From: Nitrosotalea devaniterrae | Lineage (GTDB): Archaea > Thermoproteota > Nitrososphaeria > Nitrososphaerales > Nitrosopumilaceae | NCBI GenBank assembly: GCA_900065925.1 | Contig: LN890280.1 | Span: 1,418,451 to 1,482,450, forward strand | Direction of reading: 5' to 3' | DNA length: 64,000 nt | In this document: piece after piece, positions 1 to 9,032 of the stretch | Position numbering within the stretch: position 1 is the stretch's first letter | Layout of the letters: each line of letters opens with the position of its first letter | Made by a program: the position numbers and the translations under genes | The notes under the pieces: model-generated | The model's input: the letters and a program-made list of their open reading frames with translations, nothing else | Told to the model about the DNA's origin: nothing | The model's database searches: none

Positions 1-1
1 T

Positions 2-307
2 GCAAATGCAGATGACTATAGATATACAATACAAAAATTCATGGACGATCCAAACATCGACATTGTAATGCCATGGTTTGTCTTCCAAGACGATCCACTT
101 GAAGAGACAATCATAGATTATCTTGGAGAGTTCTCAAAGCAAGGCAAGAAACCATTACTTGTAGGTGGAAATGGTGGTCCTTACACAGCCAAAGTAGCTG
201 GATTAATTGAAAAGCACAATGTTCCAGTTTATGATGACTTACGAGACTGGGTAGCAGCAGCATCTGCATTATACCAGTGGGGAAAGCACCTACCAAAGGA
301 GTCTTGA
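2..307 (+). CDS. 3-hydroxypropionyl-CoA synthetase (ADP-forming), C-terminal end only
   Basis: The gene enters from the left edge; only about the last 101 residues are seen, ending in TGA. The visible part has the alternating hydrophobic beta/alpha pattern and Gly-rich turn ([13 protein letters not shown]) of the acyl-CoA synthetase (NDP-forming) superfamily. In Nitrosopumilus the 3-hydroxypropionyl-CoA synthetase gene lies directly before the crotonyl-CoA/3-hydroxypropionyl-CoA hydratase gene, which is exactly the order here (one base between them). The function is therefore inferred mainly from the neighbour: ATP-dependent activation of 3-hydroxypropionate in the 3HP/4HB CO2-fixation cycle. 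Catalytic residues lie outside the window, so a different acyl-CoA synthetase cannot be excluded. Confidence 0.75.
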   Translation, partial: ANADDYRYTIQKFMDDPNIDIVMPWFVFQDDPLEETIIDYLGEFSKQGKKPLLVGGNGGPYTAKVAGLIEKHNVPVYDDLRDWVAAASALYQWGKHLPKES

Positions 308-308
308 G

Positions 309-1070
309 ATGTCCCTAGTTCTAGTTTCAAAATCAGAAGGGATTTGTACAATCAAGATAAACAGACCTGACAAGCTCAACGCCATGAACATGGATGTTGC
401 AAATGAAATCATCACAATATTCAAAGAAATTGAGAAAGATGATTCTACCAAGGTTGTTGTCATAACAGGAGAAGGAGACAAGGCATTTTCTGCAGGTGCA
501 GATATTGCATACATGTCAACAATCACACCAATAGAATCTGAGACATATGCAAAACTTGGTCATCTTTTAACTTACACTGTAGAAAACTGTAGCAAGCCAA
601 CCATCGCTGCAATCAATGGATTTGCATTAGGTGGCGGATGTGAACTTGCACTTGCATGTGATATCAGAGTAGCTGCAGACACAGCAAGAATGGGACAGCC
701 AGAGGTAACAATCGGTGTATGCCCAGGTTGGGGTGGAACACAAAGATTGCAAAGAACAATTGGAATTTCTCAGGCAAAGGATTTGATCTTTACTGGAAGA
801 ATGGTAAAATCAGATGAAGCAAAAGAAATGGGACTAGTAAACAAGGTTGTAGAACTTTCAAAATTAATGGAAGAGACTATGAATGTTGCAAAAATGATTG
901 CTCAGAATTCATCAATGGCAGTAAGAATGTCAAAGATTGCAATAAACAAGGGAAGAAATTCAGACATTGATACAGGCCTTGCACTGGAACTATACACATG
1001 GGGTTTGTGCTTTACTCATCCAGACAGAGCAGAACGAATGACTGCTTTTGTAAACAAGTCAAAAAAGTAA
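309..1070 (+). CDS. Enoyl-CoA hydratase family; 3-hydroxypropionyl-CoA dehydratase / crotonyl-CoA hydratase
   Basis: A 253-residue crotonase-fold protein of normal family length. The oxyanion-hole segments [11 protein letters not shown] (about residues 59-69) and [14 protein letters not shown] (about 105-118) are intact. The two catalytic glutamates of true hydratases are present, E112 in GGGCELAL and E132 in [15 protein letters not shown]. The start follows one base after the stop of the acyl-CoA synthetase, so the two are co-transcribed. In thaumarchaea this enzyme is known to act twice in the 3HP/4HB cycle, dehydrating 3-hydroxypropionyl-CoA and hydrating crotonyl-CoA. The family assignment is certain from sequence; the dual role is inferred from the Nitrosopumilus ortholog and this gene pair. 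Confidence 0.9.
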   Translation: MSLVLVSKSEGICTIKINRPDKLNAMNMDVANEIITIFKEIEKDDSTKVVVITGEGDKAFSAGADIAYMSTITPIESETYAKLGHLLTYTVENCSKPTIAAINGFALGGGCELALACDIRVAADTARMGQPEVTIGVCPGWGGTQRLQRTIGISQAKDLIFTGRMVKSDEAKEMGLVNKVVELSKLMEETMNVAKMIAQNSSMAVRMSKIAINKGRNSDIDTGLALELYTWGLCFTHPDRAERMTAFVNKSKK

Positions 1071-1144
1071 GCTCCACCTAATCTTCAATTCCTATTATGT
1101 CAGGTATGAAAAGATTATTATAATTTAAAGGACGAATTATGGTC

Positions 1145-1495
1145 ATGAGTAATACACAGACCACAAAATTGGTCACAATTACACCAAAAGCTGCAGAAAA
1201 AGTAATAGCTTTCATGGCAGAAGAAGCCGAAAAGCCACAATTTCTCAGAGTCTACGTACAAGGTGGAGGATGTTCAGGATTATCCTATGGAATGGGATTT
1301 GAAAAGACATCTGAAGAAGACGATCTTGTGCTAGAAGAAAATGGTGTAAAGATGGTAATTGACAGTTACAGTGTCGACTATCTCAAGGGTGCAAATATTG
1401 ACTACATCGAGAGCCTAATGGGCGCAGGATTTAAAATCAACAATCCAAACGTAACCAAATCTTGCTCTTGTGGAAGTTCATTTAGCACATCCTAA
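1145..1495 (+). CDS. HesB/IscA-type iron-sulfur cluster carrier
   Basis: A 116-residue A-type carrier protein. The three conserved cysteines are at about C43 (GGGCSGLSYG) and C107/C109 (SCSCGSSF), the C-x(n)-C-x-C pattern that binds an Fe-S cluster or iron. It would hand clusters to cytosolic Fe-S enzymes such as the radical SAM protein and dihydroorotate dehydrogenase elsewhere in the window. Two ATGs are possible, 1139 and 1145. I favour 1145 because an A/T-rich TATA-like element (1114-1127) sits about 25 bases before it, fitting leaderless transcription. The gene stands alone, with a 70-base gap to the hydratase. Confidence 0.92.
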   Translation: MSNTQTTKLVTITPKAAEKVIAFMAEEAEKPQFLRVYVQGGGCSGLSYGMGFEKTSEEDDLVLEENGVKMVIDSYSVDYLKGANIDYIESLMGAGFKINNPNVTKSCSCGSSFSTS

Positions 1496-1564
1496 ATCAG
1501 AAATTTCTTTAATTTTTATTTTCCAATAAGTAGTGTAAACTCTAAGATTTTGCTATGCGGTATT

Positions 1565-1792
1565 TTAGATGACCATCAGGGTCATAGTAGTCAGTACATG
1601 TGAAATTTTTCGTACTTCTTTTGTTATAATTTTTTCAAGGGTTACAGAGTCTGGCGCTTCAACTTTTATTATTACATCATAGAGTCCTAGAGTTCCAGTA
1701 ACTTCGGACACACCTTTGATCTCCATAAGTTTTCTAATTACAGGACTTTCTTTTCCAGTCTCACAATGTATTGCTACAAAAGCCTTGCTCAT
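1565..1792 (-). CDS. Stand-alone Lrp/AsnC ligand-binding (RAM) domain protein
   Basis: A 75-residue protein that is only the C-terminal alpha-beta RAM domain of Lrp/AsnC regulators, with no helix-turn-helix. The typical pattern is seen: AFVAIHCETGKE, then VSEVTGTLGLYDVIIKVEA, then a terminal strand TTMTLMVI. Such single-domain proteins form dimers or octamers and bind amino acids; they may tune full-length AsnC regulators by forming mixed oligomers. It lies just downstream of glutamate dehydrogenase on the same strand (about 35 bases away), which makes an amino-acid-sensing role plausible, but this is inference. Confidence 0.85.
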   Translation of the reverse strand: MSKAFVAIHCETGKESPVIRKLMEIKGVSEVTGTLGLYDVIIKVEAPDSVTLEKIITKEVRKISHVLTTMTLMVI

Positions 1793-1826
1793 ATGACATT
1801 ATCACGATATCAAGTATTAGGTATTT

Positions 1827-3074
1827 CTATGGCCAGAGGCCTCGAGCCTCAAATGCTTCCAACACTCTACCTACTGCAAGAACCATACTTGCTTTTCTCA
1901 TGTCGACATTGTGTTTCTTTGAGAGAGCGTACGTATCATGGAATCCACGTACTATGTGATGTTCCATTTTACCTGCCACTTCATCAAATGTCCAGTAATA
2001 TCTTTGCAAGTTTTGTACCCACTCTAGATATGATATACACACACCTCCAGAATTTGCTAAAATATCTGGAATAACCATTATTTTTTTCTGGAATAAAACA
2101 TCGTCTGCTTCAGGTGTTGTAGGACCATTTGCAGCTTCTGCAATTATTTTACATTTTATGTTTCTTGCAATCTGTGGAGTAATTTGATTCTCAAGTGCAG
2201 CAGGTACCAATACATCACATGGAGTAGTAAGAAGTTCTTCTGTTGATACCTTTTTGCTTCCAGGATATCCAACAACACTTCCGTGTTTATTCTTGTATTC
2301 TAGAACCTTCTTTGAGTCAAGCCCCTTTGGATTAACTATGGAACCTTTAGAATCACTTACTCCAATAATCTTTCCACCCATCTTTTCAATATATCCAGCA
2401 GCATGAGTTCCCGCATTACCATAACCTTGAATAACAATTTTTGCACCCTTGAGATTTAATCCAACTTTCTTTGCACCTTCTCTTACACAATAAGCAACAC
2501 CAAGACCAGTAGCTACATCTCTTGCAAGAGAGCCTCCTGAAGGAATTGGTTTTCCCGTAATGACAGCTGGTTCTGATTGCCCATGCATTACACTATAAAC
2601 ATCCATTATCTGTGCCATTTCTTTACCAGTAGTATACACATCAGGAGCCGGAATGTCTTTGCCTGGTCCAATAATTTCAGATATAGTATATGCATATCTT
2701 CTTGTCAGTCGTTCTTTTTCTCCAGCGGAGAGTCTTTTTGGATCACAGATAATTCCTCCCTTACCGCCTCCAAATGGAACATCAACAATTGCACATTTCC
2801 ATGTCATCCACATTGAGAGTGCCTTAACCTCTTCGATTGTGACATCTGGATGATATCGAATTCCGCCTTTGTGTGGGCCTCTAAAGTCATTATGTTGTGA
2901 TCTATATCCTGTGAATACTTTGATTCTACCATCGTCCATTTTGACAGGTAGTGAAACGGTTAGAATTTTTTTTGGATTTGCAAGCATTTCATGAACGCCA
3001 GCGTCAAGTTTTAAAATTTTAGCTGCATCTGCAAGTTGTTTGAGAGCATTTTGCCAAGGATCGATTTTAGTCAA
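1827..3074 (-). CDS. gdhA: Glutamate dehydrogenase (Glu/Leu/Phe/Val dehydrogenase family)
   Basis: A 415-residue hexameric-type glutamate dehydrogenase, the usual archaeal length. Substrate-binding GPHKGGIRYHP is at about 66-76, the catalytic lysine region PFGGGKGG at 100-107 (K105), and the dinucleotide fold GYGNAG at 217-222. It interconverts 2-oxoglutarate plus ammonium and glutamate, so it links ammonia assimilation with carbon metabolism in an organism living on ammonia. Coenzyme choice (NAD or NADP) cannot be read with certainty. The ATG at 3074 is preceded by an A/T-rich stretch that could hold the promoter. The AsnC-like RAM protein follows downstream. Confidence 0.95.
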   Translation of the reverse strand: MTKIDPWQNALKQLADAAKILKLDAGVHEMLANPKKILTVSLPVKMDDGRIKVFTGYRSQHNDFRGPHKGGIRYHPDVTIEEVKALSMWMTWKCAIVDVPFGGGKGGIICDPKRLSAGEKERLTRRYAYTISEIIGPGKDIPAPDVYTTGKEMAQIMDVYSVMHGQSEPAVITGKPIPSGGSLARDVATGLGVAYCVREGAKKVGLNLKGAKIVIQGYGNAGTHAAGYIEKMGGKIIGVSDSKGSIVNPKGLDSKKVLEYKNKHGSVVGYPGSKKVSTEELLTTPCDVLVPAALENQITPQIARNIKCKIIAEAANGPTTPEADDVLFQKKIMVIPDILANSGGVCISYLEWVQNLQRYYWTFDEVAGKMEHHIVRGFHDTYALSKKHNVDMRKASMVLAVGRVLEAFEARGLWP

Positions 3075-3129
3075 TCTTAACCGATATGTCTCCCGGCATA
3101 TTGTATTTAAATTTGTTGAGGTTTATTGT

Positions 3130-3480
3130 TTATTTTTTAGGATCTTGATCGGGTTTTGCAGATCCACCAAGTTTAGAATCTACCAGGTTACGTAGATCAT
3201 CATCTGTCTTTCCCTCAACGTTAACTCCCAACGACTTGGCAAGTGTCTCTAGTTTCTGTCTCTCAGACATGACAGGTCCCGAAATATTGATGTTAAACTC
3301 CCCTTTGGCTTTCTGGATTTCTTCTTGAACCATATTTTTTGTTTTATCATATTGTGCCATAACTCGAGCAAGTTTTTTTGTTGCATCTGGCAGTCTTTTG
3401 GTTCCCAGCAATAATACCAATGCAACCAAGACAATCATTATCCAGTCATTGCCTATGATGTTGAGTGTAAAATCAAACAT
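3130..3480 (-). CDS. tatA: TatA/B-like twin-arginine translocase subunit
   Basis: A 116-residue protein with the TatA layout: a short N-terminus, one membrane helix (about residues 13-26, IMIVLVALVLLLG), the hinge GTKRLPDATKKLARV with its conserved Gly and Pro, then an amphipathic helix and a charged, poorly conserved tail. With TatC it would move folded proteins such as cofactor-containing cupredoxins over the cytoplasmic membrane. No tatC is adjacent. The long lysine-rich tail could also suit TatB, but most archaea have only TatA-type subunits. Confidence 0.88.
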   Translation of the reverse strand: MFDFTLNIIGNDWIMIVLVALVLLLGTKRLPDATKKLARVMAQYDKTKNMVQEEIQKAKGEFNINISGPVMSERQKLETLAKSLGVNVEGKTDDDLRNLVDSKLGGSAKPDQDPKK

Positions 3481-3513
3481 GGAAGAATTGAACCTGTTTC
3501 TGAAATTAAAGCT

Positions 3514-4647
3514 TTAGACCAGTATGACTTCTTTTTTCTTGAGAAATACAAATCCCAGCACAAACAGTCCTGTAACAAATAAGATAAGATATGGAATTGA
3601 ACTTCCAAAAGAATTGGCAATAACACCGATGATCAAAGGTCCAAACGCCCACCCCATTCCAAAAGTTGCCTCATATGCGCCAATTAAGGCCCCTACATTT
3701 TCTTTTGTTTTTCTCATTATGATCTCAAATGTTAATGGGAAGTACACACTGAATCCAAATCCAAGTACTAGTACTGCCACACTAAATTCCAGAATAGAAT
3801 GAGAGTAAAACAGAATCAGCATCCCAGAAGATATTGACGCTATAACAAGCAATAGACTAGTAAGAAATTTTTTCATCAAAAAGTTAGATGTCAATAGTGA
3901 AACAAGACGAGATATTCCAAATACAAAGAAGAGAAGTTCAATATTTGATTCTGAGATAGAACGTTCACTCATGTATACAGGTAGAATCGCTAAAAATACA
4001 CCAAAACTCACACTACAAAATAAAAGAATTGCAATTACTGTTGGAAATTTCATTAAATGTTTTGCAGATGCAAAAGATATGATTCCATTGCGATTTGTCT
4101 TCCCATCTTTTGATAACACTAGTGAAAAGACTAGTGAAGTCGCAATTGCAAATGCGGCAATCTGGAAAATCATTCTGTAAGTGGTATCAAAGTGTTCAAA
4201 CAAGAATGAACCAACAAGAGGTCCTATCATAAGACCTACAACAAAAAAGGCCATGAGCCGAGATATTGCTTTTACACGATTTTGTGGACTGGTAGACTGC
4301 GATATTATAGATTCGCATGGAGGCCAGAAGAAAGAATGTGCAACTCCAACCAGAGTTCTAAATATTATAACTTGTGGTACAGAATCCGCAACAGATAGCA
4401 GATAAATCGATATGGTGTCAAGAGCAAGTCCGAGTGAAAGAAGAAGACCCTTGTTGAATCTGTCAAGTAGCAGTCCAACAAAAAGTGGAATAAACATGTA
4501 AGGAATAAAATTTGCAAATCCAATTACTCCAAGATCAGAGTATGATGCACCTAGATCTTTTGAAAATAGAGGAACTATTGGATTATGCATGCCATATGAA
4601 AATCCAACAATTAGTGCTATGATGTAAACAAGAATTACTTTATTCAT
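3514..4647 (-). CDS. Major facilitator superfamily transporter
   Basis: About 377 residues with 11-12 hydrophobic segments and an MFS loop 2-3 signature (GLLLDRFNKGLLLSLGL) between helices 2 and 3. I chose the ATG at 4647 and not the longer upstream frame because the longer start lies inside the upstream methyltransferase; with 4647 the two genes are separated by one base and form a translationally coupled pair. The substrate is unknown. Its length and the PxxxxLLLDRF-type loop resemble drug/sugar efflux carriers of the YfkF/TetA kind. Confidence 0.88.
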   Translation of the reverse strand: MNKVILVYIIALIVGFSYGMHNPIVPLFSKDLGASYSDLGVIGFANFIPYMFIPLFVGLLLDRFNKGLLLSLGLALDTISIYLLSVADSVPQVIIFRTLVGVAHSFFWPPCESIISQSTSPQNRVKAISRLMAFFVVGLMIGPLVGSFLFEHFDTTYRMIFQIAAFAIATSLVFSLVLSKDGKTNRNGIISFASAKHLMKFPTVIAILLFCSVSFGVFLAILPVYMSERSISESNIELLFFVFGISRLVSLLTSNFLMKKFLTSLLLVIASISSGMLILFYSHSILEFSVAVLVLGFGFSVYFPLTFEIIMRKTKENVGALIGAYEATFGMGWAFGPLIIGVIANSFGSSIPYLILFVTGLFVLGFVFLKKKEVILV

Positions 4648-4648
4648 C

Positions 4649-5338
4649 TTACTTGTATGCGGCAACCATGATTGCGCCCCCAAGCATACCTTTTTCAAAT
4701 TCCACTCTTGCAAACTTTTCAAGCAAAAGTGACTCTAGTTTCTTGTTCTGAGGCCATAGTTTGTACGTGCCATAAAGAGTAGCAAATTTGAGACCCAATC
4801 TCCCACCTCCAATAACTGCAAGTATAGGCAGTATTGCTCGAAGATAAAATGACACACCTACTCGGATTATGGGATTATCAGGCTTGCCTAGATCTACTAT
4901 AACAAACCTTCCACCTTTTTTTAGAACTCGATGTATTTCAGATATTGCAATTCGAAGACTGATTGCATCCCTTAGTGAGTAACCTGTAAGTACAGCATCA
5001 AACTGTTCATCACGAAATGGAATGTGTTCAAAGACACCACATGTTAAAACCGGTGTTAAAGAAAATAACCTGCTAGTGTTTTTGAGCATTGGTCTTAATG
5101 GATCATACAAAGTTATGTTGATTTTATTATCGCAGATTTCTGATGCAGTTTTTGACATGTTACCAAATCCCGAACCAGCATCAAGTATCCGGTCTCCAGG
5201 ATTTACTCGTCCCTTTATCCCTCTCTGACGAAATTCAGAATCTCTTCCAAGTGAGATTAATGAATTTACTTTATCATAAACAGGAATTATTTTTTCCAAA
5301 ACATCGAGGACTTCGCCCCAATAGCTCCCAAGACCCAC
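4649..5338 (-). CDS. Class I SAM methyltransferase, UbiE-like
   Basis: A 229-residue methyltransferase. Motif I (ILDAGSGFGN, residues 51-60) binds S-adenosylmethionine, and the later VLTGYSLRDAISLRIAISE and HRVLKKGGRFVIVD segments match motifs II-III of the UbiE/COQ5 family. UbiE methylates demethylmenaquinone; thaumarchaea do make menaquinones, so this role is possible, but the enzyme is diverged and no other quinone genes are nearby. It is followed after one base by the MFS carrier, so the pair may modify and export a small molecule. I would call it only a small-molecule methyltransferase. Confidence 0.8.
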   Translation of the reverse strand: MGLGSYWGEVLDVLEKIIPVYDKVNSLISLGRDSEFRQRGIKGRVNPGDRILDAGSGFGNMSKTASEICDNKINITLYDPLRPMLKNTSRLFSLTPVLTCGVFEHIPFRDEQFDAVLTGYSLRDAISLRIAISEIHRVLKKGGRFVIVDLGKPDNPIIRVGVSFYLRAILPILAVIGGGRLGLKFATLYGTYKLWPQNKKLESLLLEKFARVEFEKGMLGGAIMVAAYK

Positions 5339-5469
5339 ACAAGTCTGGAAATAATACGATATTATATGTCATCAGGGTTTTGTACACATTTTACACTCAG
5401 AAGTTTACCCGTAATCAACACTAGATAAGAACCAAAAATTAAATCATCCAGAATCTTTCTTTTGAACTA

Positions 5470-7980
5470 GTGCATTATTGTCCCAAGTGTAAATCCAAGA
5501 TAGACGTACAACGTACTTTTAATCAGAAAATACATTTTAGTTGCCCCAAGTGCAAAATTGAAGATATTATAGATTCCAAGAAAAATTTGGATGAGGCATT
5601 TTTAGAATTTTTGATAAAATTTGACAATGATGAGTTACCAACCAAGAGTGAATCAGGATCAACTCTAGAAAAAGAAGGTATTGTGCAGACTGAAGAAGAA
5701 ATAAACAATATGGTAGGAGGTGCAAATATTGCAGAGATTACCAAGTCAGTTCTTTTCTCAAAAAGGCATTATGTATCATATTTTAAGATAATAGAAGAGC
5801 CTGAGCCTGAAATGGGTTCAACTGTAATAGATTCTGGTCTTGACCAACGCATAATCGAAGCCCTAGAATCAAAAGGCATAAAGAAATTCTACAGATTCCA
5901 AGAAGAAGCAATACACCATATTGTTTCCGGCGATAATGTCGTAATCACTGCACCCACTGCATCTGGAAAAACAGAATCATTTGTAGTACCAATCATAGAA
6001 AGAATTGGCAGTTCAAAGAATCCGGTTCCTGCAATACAAGCAATTTTTGTCTACCCAACCAAGTCTCTTTCTAGAGACCAATATCCAAAGATAAAAGAAA
6101 TTACAGACAAGATGAATATACGATGTGCAGTATTTGATGGAGACACAAAACAAGAAGAGCGTGGAGAGATTCTTGCAAATCCCCCTCAAGTAATTATAAC
6201 TAATTTTGATGTCATACACTACCATTTGTGGCATAGGACTAGATTTGCTTCTCTGTTTAGTACAACTAGGTTTCTTGCAGTTGATGAAGCTCATGTATAC
6301 TCGGGAATTTTTGGTTCCAATGTTCATTACATCATAAAAAGATTGAAGCGAATTGCACCCAAGTTGCAGATGATTGCAGCATCCGCAACTTTGGAAAATG
6401 CATTACCGTTTTGCCAGATGTTATTTGGAGTAAAAATGGTTCAGGTTTCCGGATCTGGTAAGAAAGGCAAGACAGAATTTTCAATGCTCTTTCCATCCTT
6501 GATGACTCAACGTGCATTAATGATTGACATATTAAAAAAATTAACAACAAAACAACACAAGACACTAGTGTTTAGCAATTCACATCTTAATTCTGAACTT
6601 TTGGCACTTCAAGCAAGAAGACAAAAAGTCGACATCAAGGTTCATCGAGCAGGCCTCATGGCAAATTATAGAAGATCAGTTGAAAACTTGTTCAAAACTG
6701 ACAAGTTACTTGCAATTTCTGCCACGCCTACACTTGAATTAGGAATAGATGTAGGTAATGTGGATGGGGTAATTTCATCTACAATTCCAGTCAATAGACT
6801 CACACAAAGAATAGGAAGAGCTGCAAGAAAAGGTCAGGGTGGATATGCGTTTCTAGTATTAGGTAATGACCCCATATCTCAATATTACAAGAACCACCCA
6901 GAAGATTATTTTGAAGACATTGAGCAGATTTACATTGATCCAAAAAATCCCTTTGTTGAAGAATTTCAAGTTATTGCAATGGCATGCGACAAGCCAATTG
7001 CAAAACATGAACTGCCAGAACACAAAGATGTCATTGAAAGACATGTAGGTGCAGGCAATCTTGTTTTGATTGAAAATAGATATGTTCCAAATTATGATCA
7101 AATAAAATCAATTTTAGAAGATTATAGCATACGGGGAATAGGAAGATCAGTTGACATATTCTTGAATGGTAAAAAAGTTGGAGAGCGCATATTGCCGATT
7201 GCTTTAGAAGAACTCCACCCACAGGCAGTTTATTTTTTGGCAGGAATAAGATACAAGGTCAAAGAGATTGGATATCCAGAGATGTTGACTGCAAAATTAG
7301 AATATCTTCCAAAGAACTATCCATACTATACCAAAGCACTTACAGAAGAATGGCCAACAATTGAAACAATTTTTGAAAAAAGACATGCAAATGGAATAGA
7401 AGTTGCATTCTGCAAGTTACATATTCAGAAAAGAGTCTACGGGTATGTTAACCTAGAATTGGGTCAAGAGGTAGGACAGGGGCAAAAAATAATTTTAGAG
7501 AAACCTCTTGATTATGATTTTGTCACAAAAGGTATCGTCTTCAAAGCTCCACGACCATTAAATGAGATAAGCAAAGCTGAAAATGAAGAATATGTAGAAG
7601 CAAGTGGGTATCATGCTACAGAACATGTTGTCATAGAAGGAAGCAACATGATAACAGGGGGAGTGTCACAAGACTTGGGCGGAATATCGCTTGGCACATC
7701 TGGTCTTGTCTTTGTATATGATTCTGCAATAGGCGGAAATGGTGCAAGCAAGGCGCTCTATGATAGGCTTGAAAAGGCCTTTGAGCGAAGTCTTGACATA
7801 GTAACAGAGTGTCCTTGCAAGAATGAATCTGGGTGTCCTCGCTGTACTTTTTCATACAGATGTGGAAACAACAATGAGTATCTTCACAAGTTTTCAGCAA
7901 AAGAGATCCTCCAGAGAATAATAGATGGTGAAAGTACCGAAGTCACAGAGCCTGTTGAGGGAGACAAACCCCTAGTCTAA
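5470..7980 (+). CDS. DEAD/DEAH-box DNA helicase with DUF1998 (Hrq1/MrfA-like), N-terminal zinc ribbon
   Basis: An 836-residue superfamily 2 helicase starting with GTG. It opens with two CPKC knuckles (residues 4-7 and 25-28), a zinc ribbon. The helicase core follows: Walker A TAPTASGKT (about 160-168), DEAH box (about 272-276), SAT (ASATLE), and motif VI QRIGRAARKG (about 445-454). The C-terminal third carries DUF1998 features and a four-cysteine cluster CPCKNESGCPRC (about 781-792). This order matches Hrq1/MrfA-type 3'-5' repair helicases (MrfA acts on mitomycin cross-links). Here the nuclease or other partner is not adjacent. Role in DNA repair is inferred from family. Confidence 0.88.
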   Translation: MHYCPKCKSKIDVQRTFNQKIHFSCPKCKIEDIIDSKKNLDEAFLEFLIKFDNDELPTKSESGSTLEKEGIVQTEEEINNMVGGANIAEITKSVLFSKRHYVSYFKIIEEPEPEMGSTVIDSGLDQRIIEALESKGIKKFYRFQEEAIHHIVSGDNVVITAPTASGKTESFVVPIIERIGSSKNPVPAIQAIFVYPTKSLSRDQYPKIKEITDKMNIRCAVFDGDTKQEERGEILANPPQVIITNFDVIHYHLWHRTRFASLFSTTRFLAVDEAHVYSGIFGSNVHYIIKRLKRIAPKLQMIAASATLENALPFCQMLFGVKMVQVSGSGKKGKTEFSMLFPSLMTQRALMIDILKKLTTKQHKTLVFSNSHLNSELLALQARRQKVDIKVHRAGLMANYRRSVENLFKTDKLLAISATPTLELGIDVGNVDGVISSTIPVNRLTQRIGRAARKGQGGYAFLVLGNDPISQYYKNHPEDYFEDIEQIYIDPKNPFVEEFQVIAMACDKPIAKHELPEHKDVIERHVGAGNLVLIENRYVPNYDQIKSILEDYSIRGIGRSVDIFLNGKKVGERILPIALEELHPQAVYFLAGIRYKVKEIGYPEMLTAKLEYLPKNYPYYTKALTEEWPTIETIFEKRHANGIEVAFCKLHIQKRVYGYVNLELGQEVGQGQKIILEKPLDYDFVTKGIVFKAPRPLNEISKAENEEYVEASGYHATEHVVIEGSNMITGGVSQDLGGISLGTSGLVFVYDSAIGGNGASKALYDRLEKAFERSLDIVTECPCKNESGCPRCTFSYRCGNNNEYLHKFSAKEILQRIIDGESTEVTEPVEGDKPLV

Positions 7981-8051
7981 TATTATAAAGCAAGATAAGA
8001 AAACATCTCCAGAACAATACAAATTATTAGTCTCATAGGTAAAGATCTAAC

Positions 8052-8876
8052 ATGGATAAAGTTGCAATAGTGACTGGAAGTGCAAGTGGAATAGGTTTTG
8101 AGACAGCATTAGCATTAGCACGAGAAGGATATCACACATACGCAACAATGCGTGATATCAAAAAAGGCGATAAAATTTTAGAGATTACAAAAAAAGAAAA
8201 CCTTCAGTTAAGAGTTATTGAACTTGATGTCAATAACGAGAATACCATTAAAAAAGCAGTTGAAGTCATACTAGATGAAAAAAAGAGAATTGATGTTCTA
8301 GTAAACAATGCAGGCTATTTTCTTGTAGGGTGTTTAGAAGATCTAACAATTTCAGATCTAAAGGATCAGTTTGAAACAAACTTTTTTGGAGTTGTACGAA
8401 CAATCCAAGCAGTATTACCTACAATGCGTAATCAAAAATCAGGAATAATAGTAAATGTAAGCTCAGTTGCAGGAAGAATTGGCTTTCCAGTAACTCCAGG
8501 ATACATCAGTTCCAAGTTTGCGCTAGAAGGTTTGAGTGAGTCAATGCGATACGAGTTGTTTCCATTTGGAATTAAAACAATAATCATTGAACCAGGAGTT
8601 ATCAAGACAAACTTGTTTGCAACCTTAAAAAAAGTCACAAAACCAGACTCGGCATACAAGGAGATCACTGAAAAAGTGATGAAGGGATTACTAATGATGT
8701 CAGAAATGGGAACTCCCCCACAAGAAGTAGCCAAGACCATAATCAAGGCAGTCGCATCAGATAACCCACTACCTCGTTATCCAGTAGGCAATGATGCAAT
8801 CATGTTTCTTGAAGCAAAGAAGGACAAGACAGACATTGAGTTTGAAAATTACATAAAAAAAGAGCTTTTCAGCTAA
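8052..8876 (+). CDS. Short-chain dehydrogenase/reductase
   Basis: A 274-residue classical SDR. The nucleotide-binding TGSASGIG is at residues 8-15, the NNAG motif near 89-92, the catalytic Ser in VNVSSVAGR near 137, and the YxxxK active site (Y about 151, K about 155, in GYISSKFALEG). The FELDV-like acidic residue after strand 2 is replaced by a basic segment (TMRDIKKGD), which often goes with NADP(H) use. The substrate cannot be told; length and the C-terminal segment are like the retinol/17-beta-hydroxysteroid-type group. It stands alone between a helicase and topoisomerase IB. Confidence 0.88.
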   Translation: MDKVAIVTGSASGIGFETALALAREGYHTYATMRDIKKGDKILEITKKENLQLRVIELDVNNENTIKKAVEVILDEKKRIDVLVNNAGYFLVGCLEDLTISDLKDQFETNFFGVVRTIQAVLPTMRNQKSGIIVNVSSVAGRIGFPVTPGYISSKFALEGLSESMRYELFPFGIKTIIIEPGVIKTNLFATLKKVTKPDSAYKEITEKVMKGLLMMSEMGTPPQEVAKTIIKAVASDNPLPRYPVGNDAIMFLEAKKDKTDIEFENYIKKELFS

Positions 8877-9032
8877 AATACATCTTTTTTATCAATACTT
8901 TATTAATACACAAATATTCAGGTATAAAATTCTGTGAATTTTACACTATTCTTTTGGTTAGATTGATATACGACGAAAAGACAATTTTTGTCAAAGTCAA
9001 CAGATTTAATCAAAAATTTAGTGATATCAAAA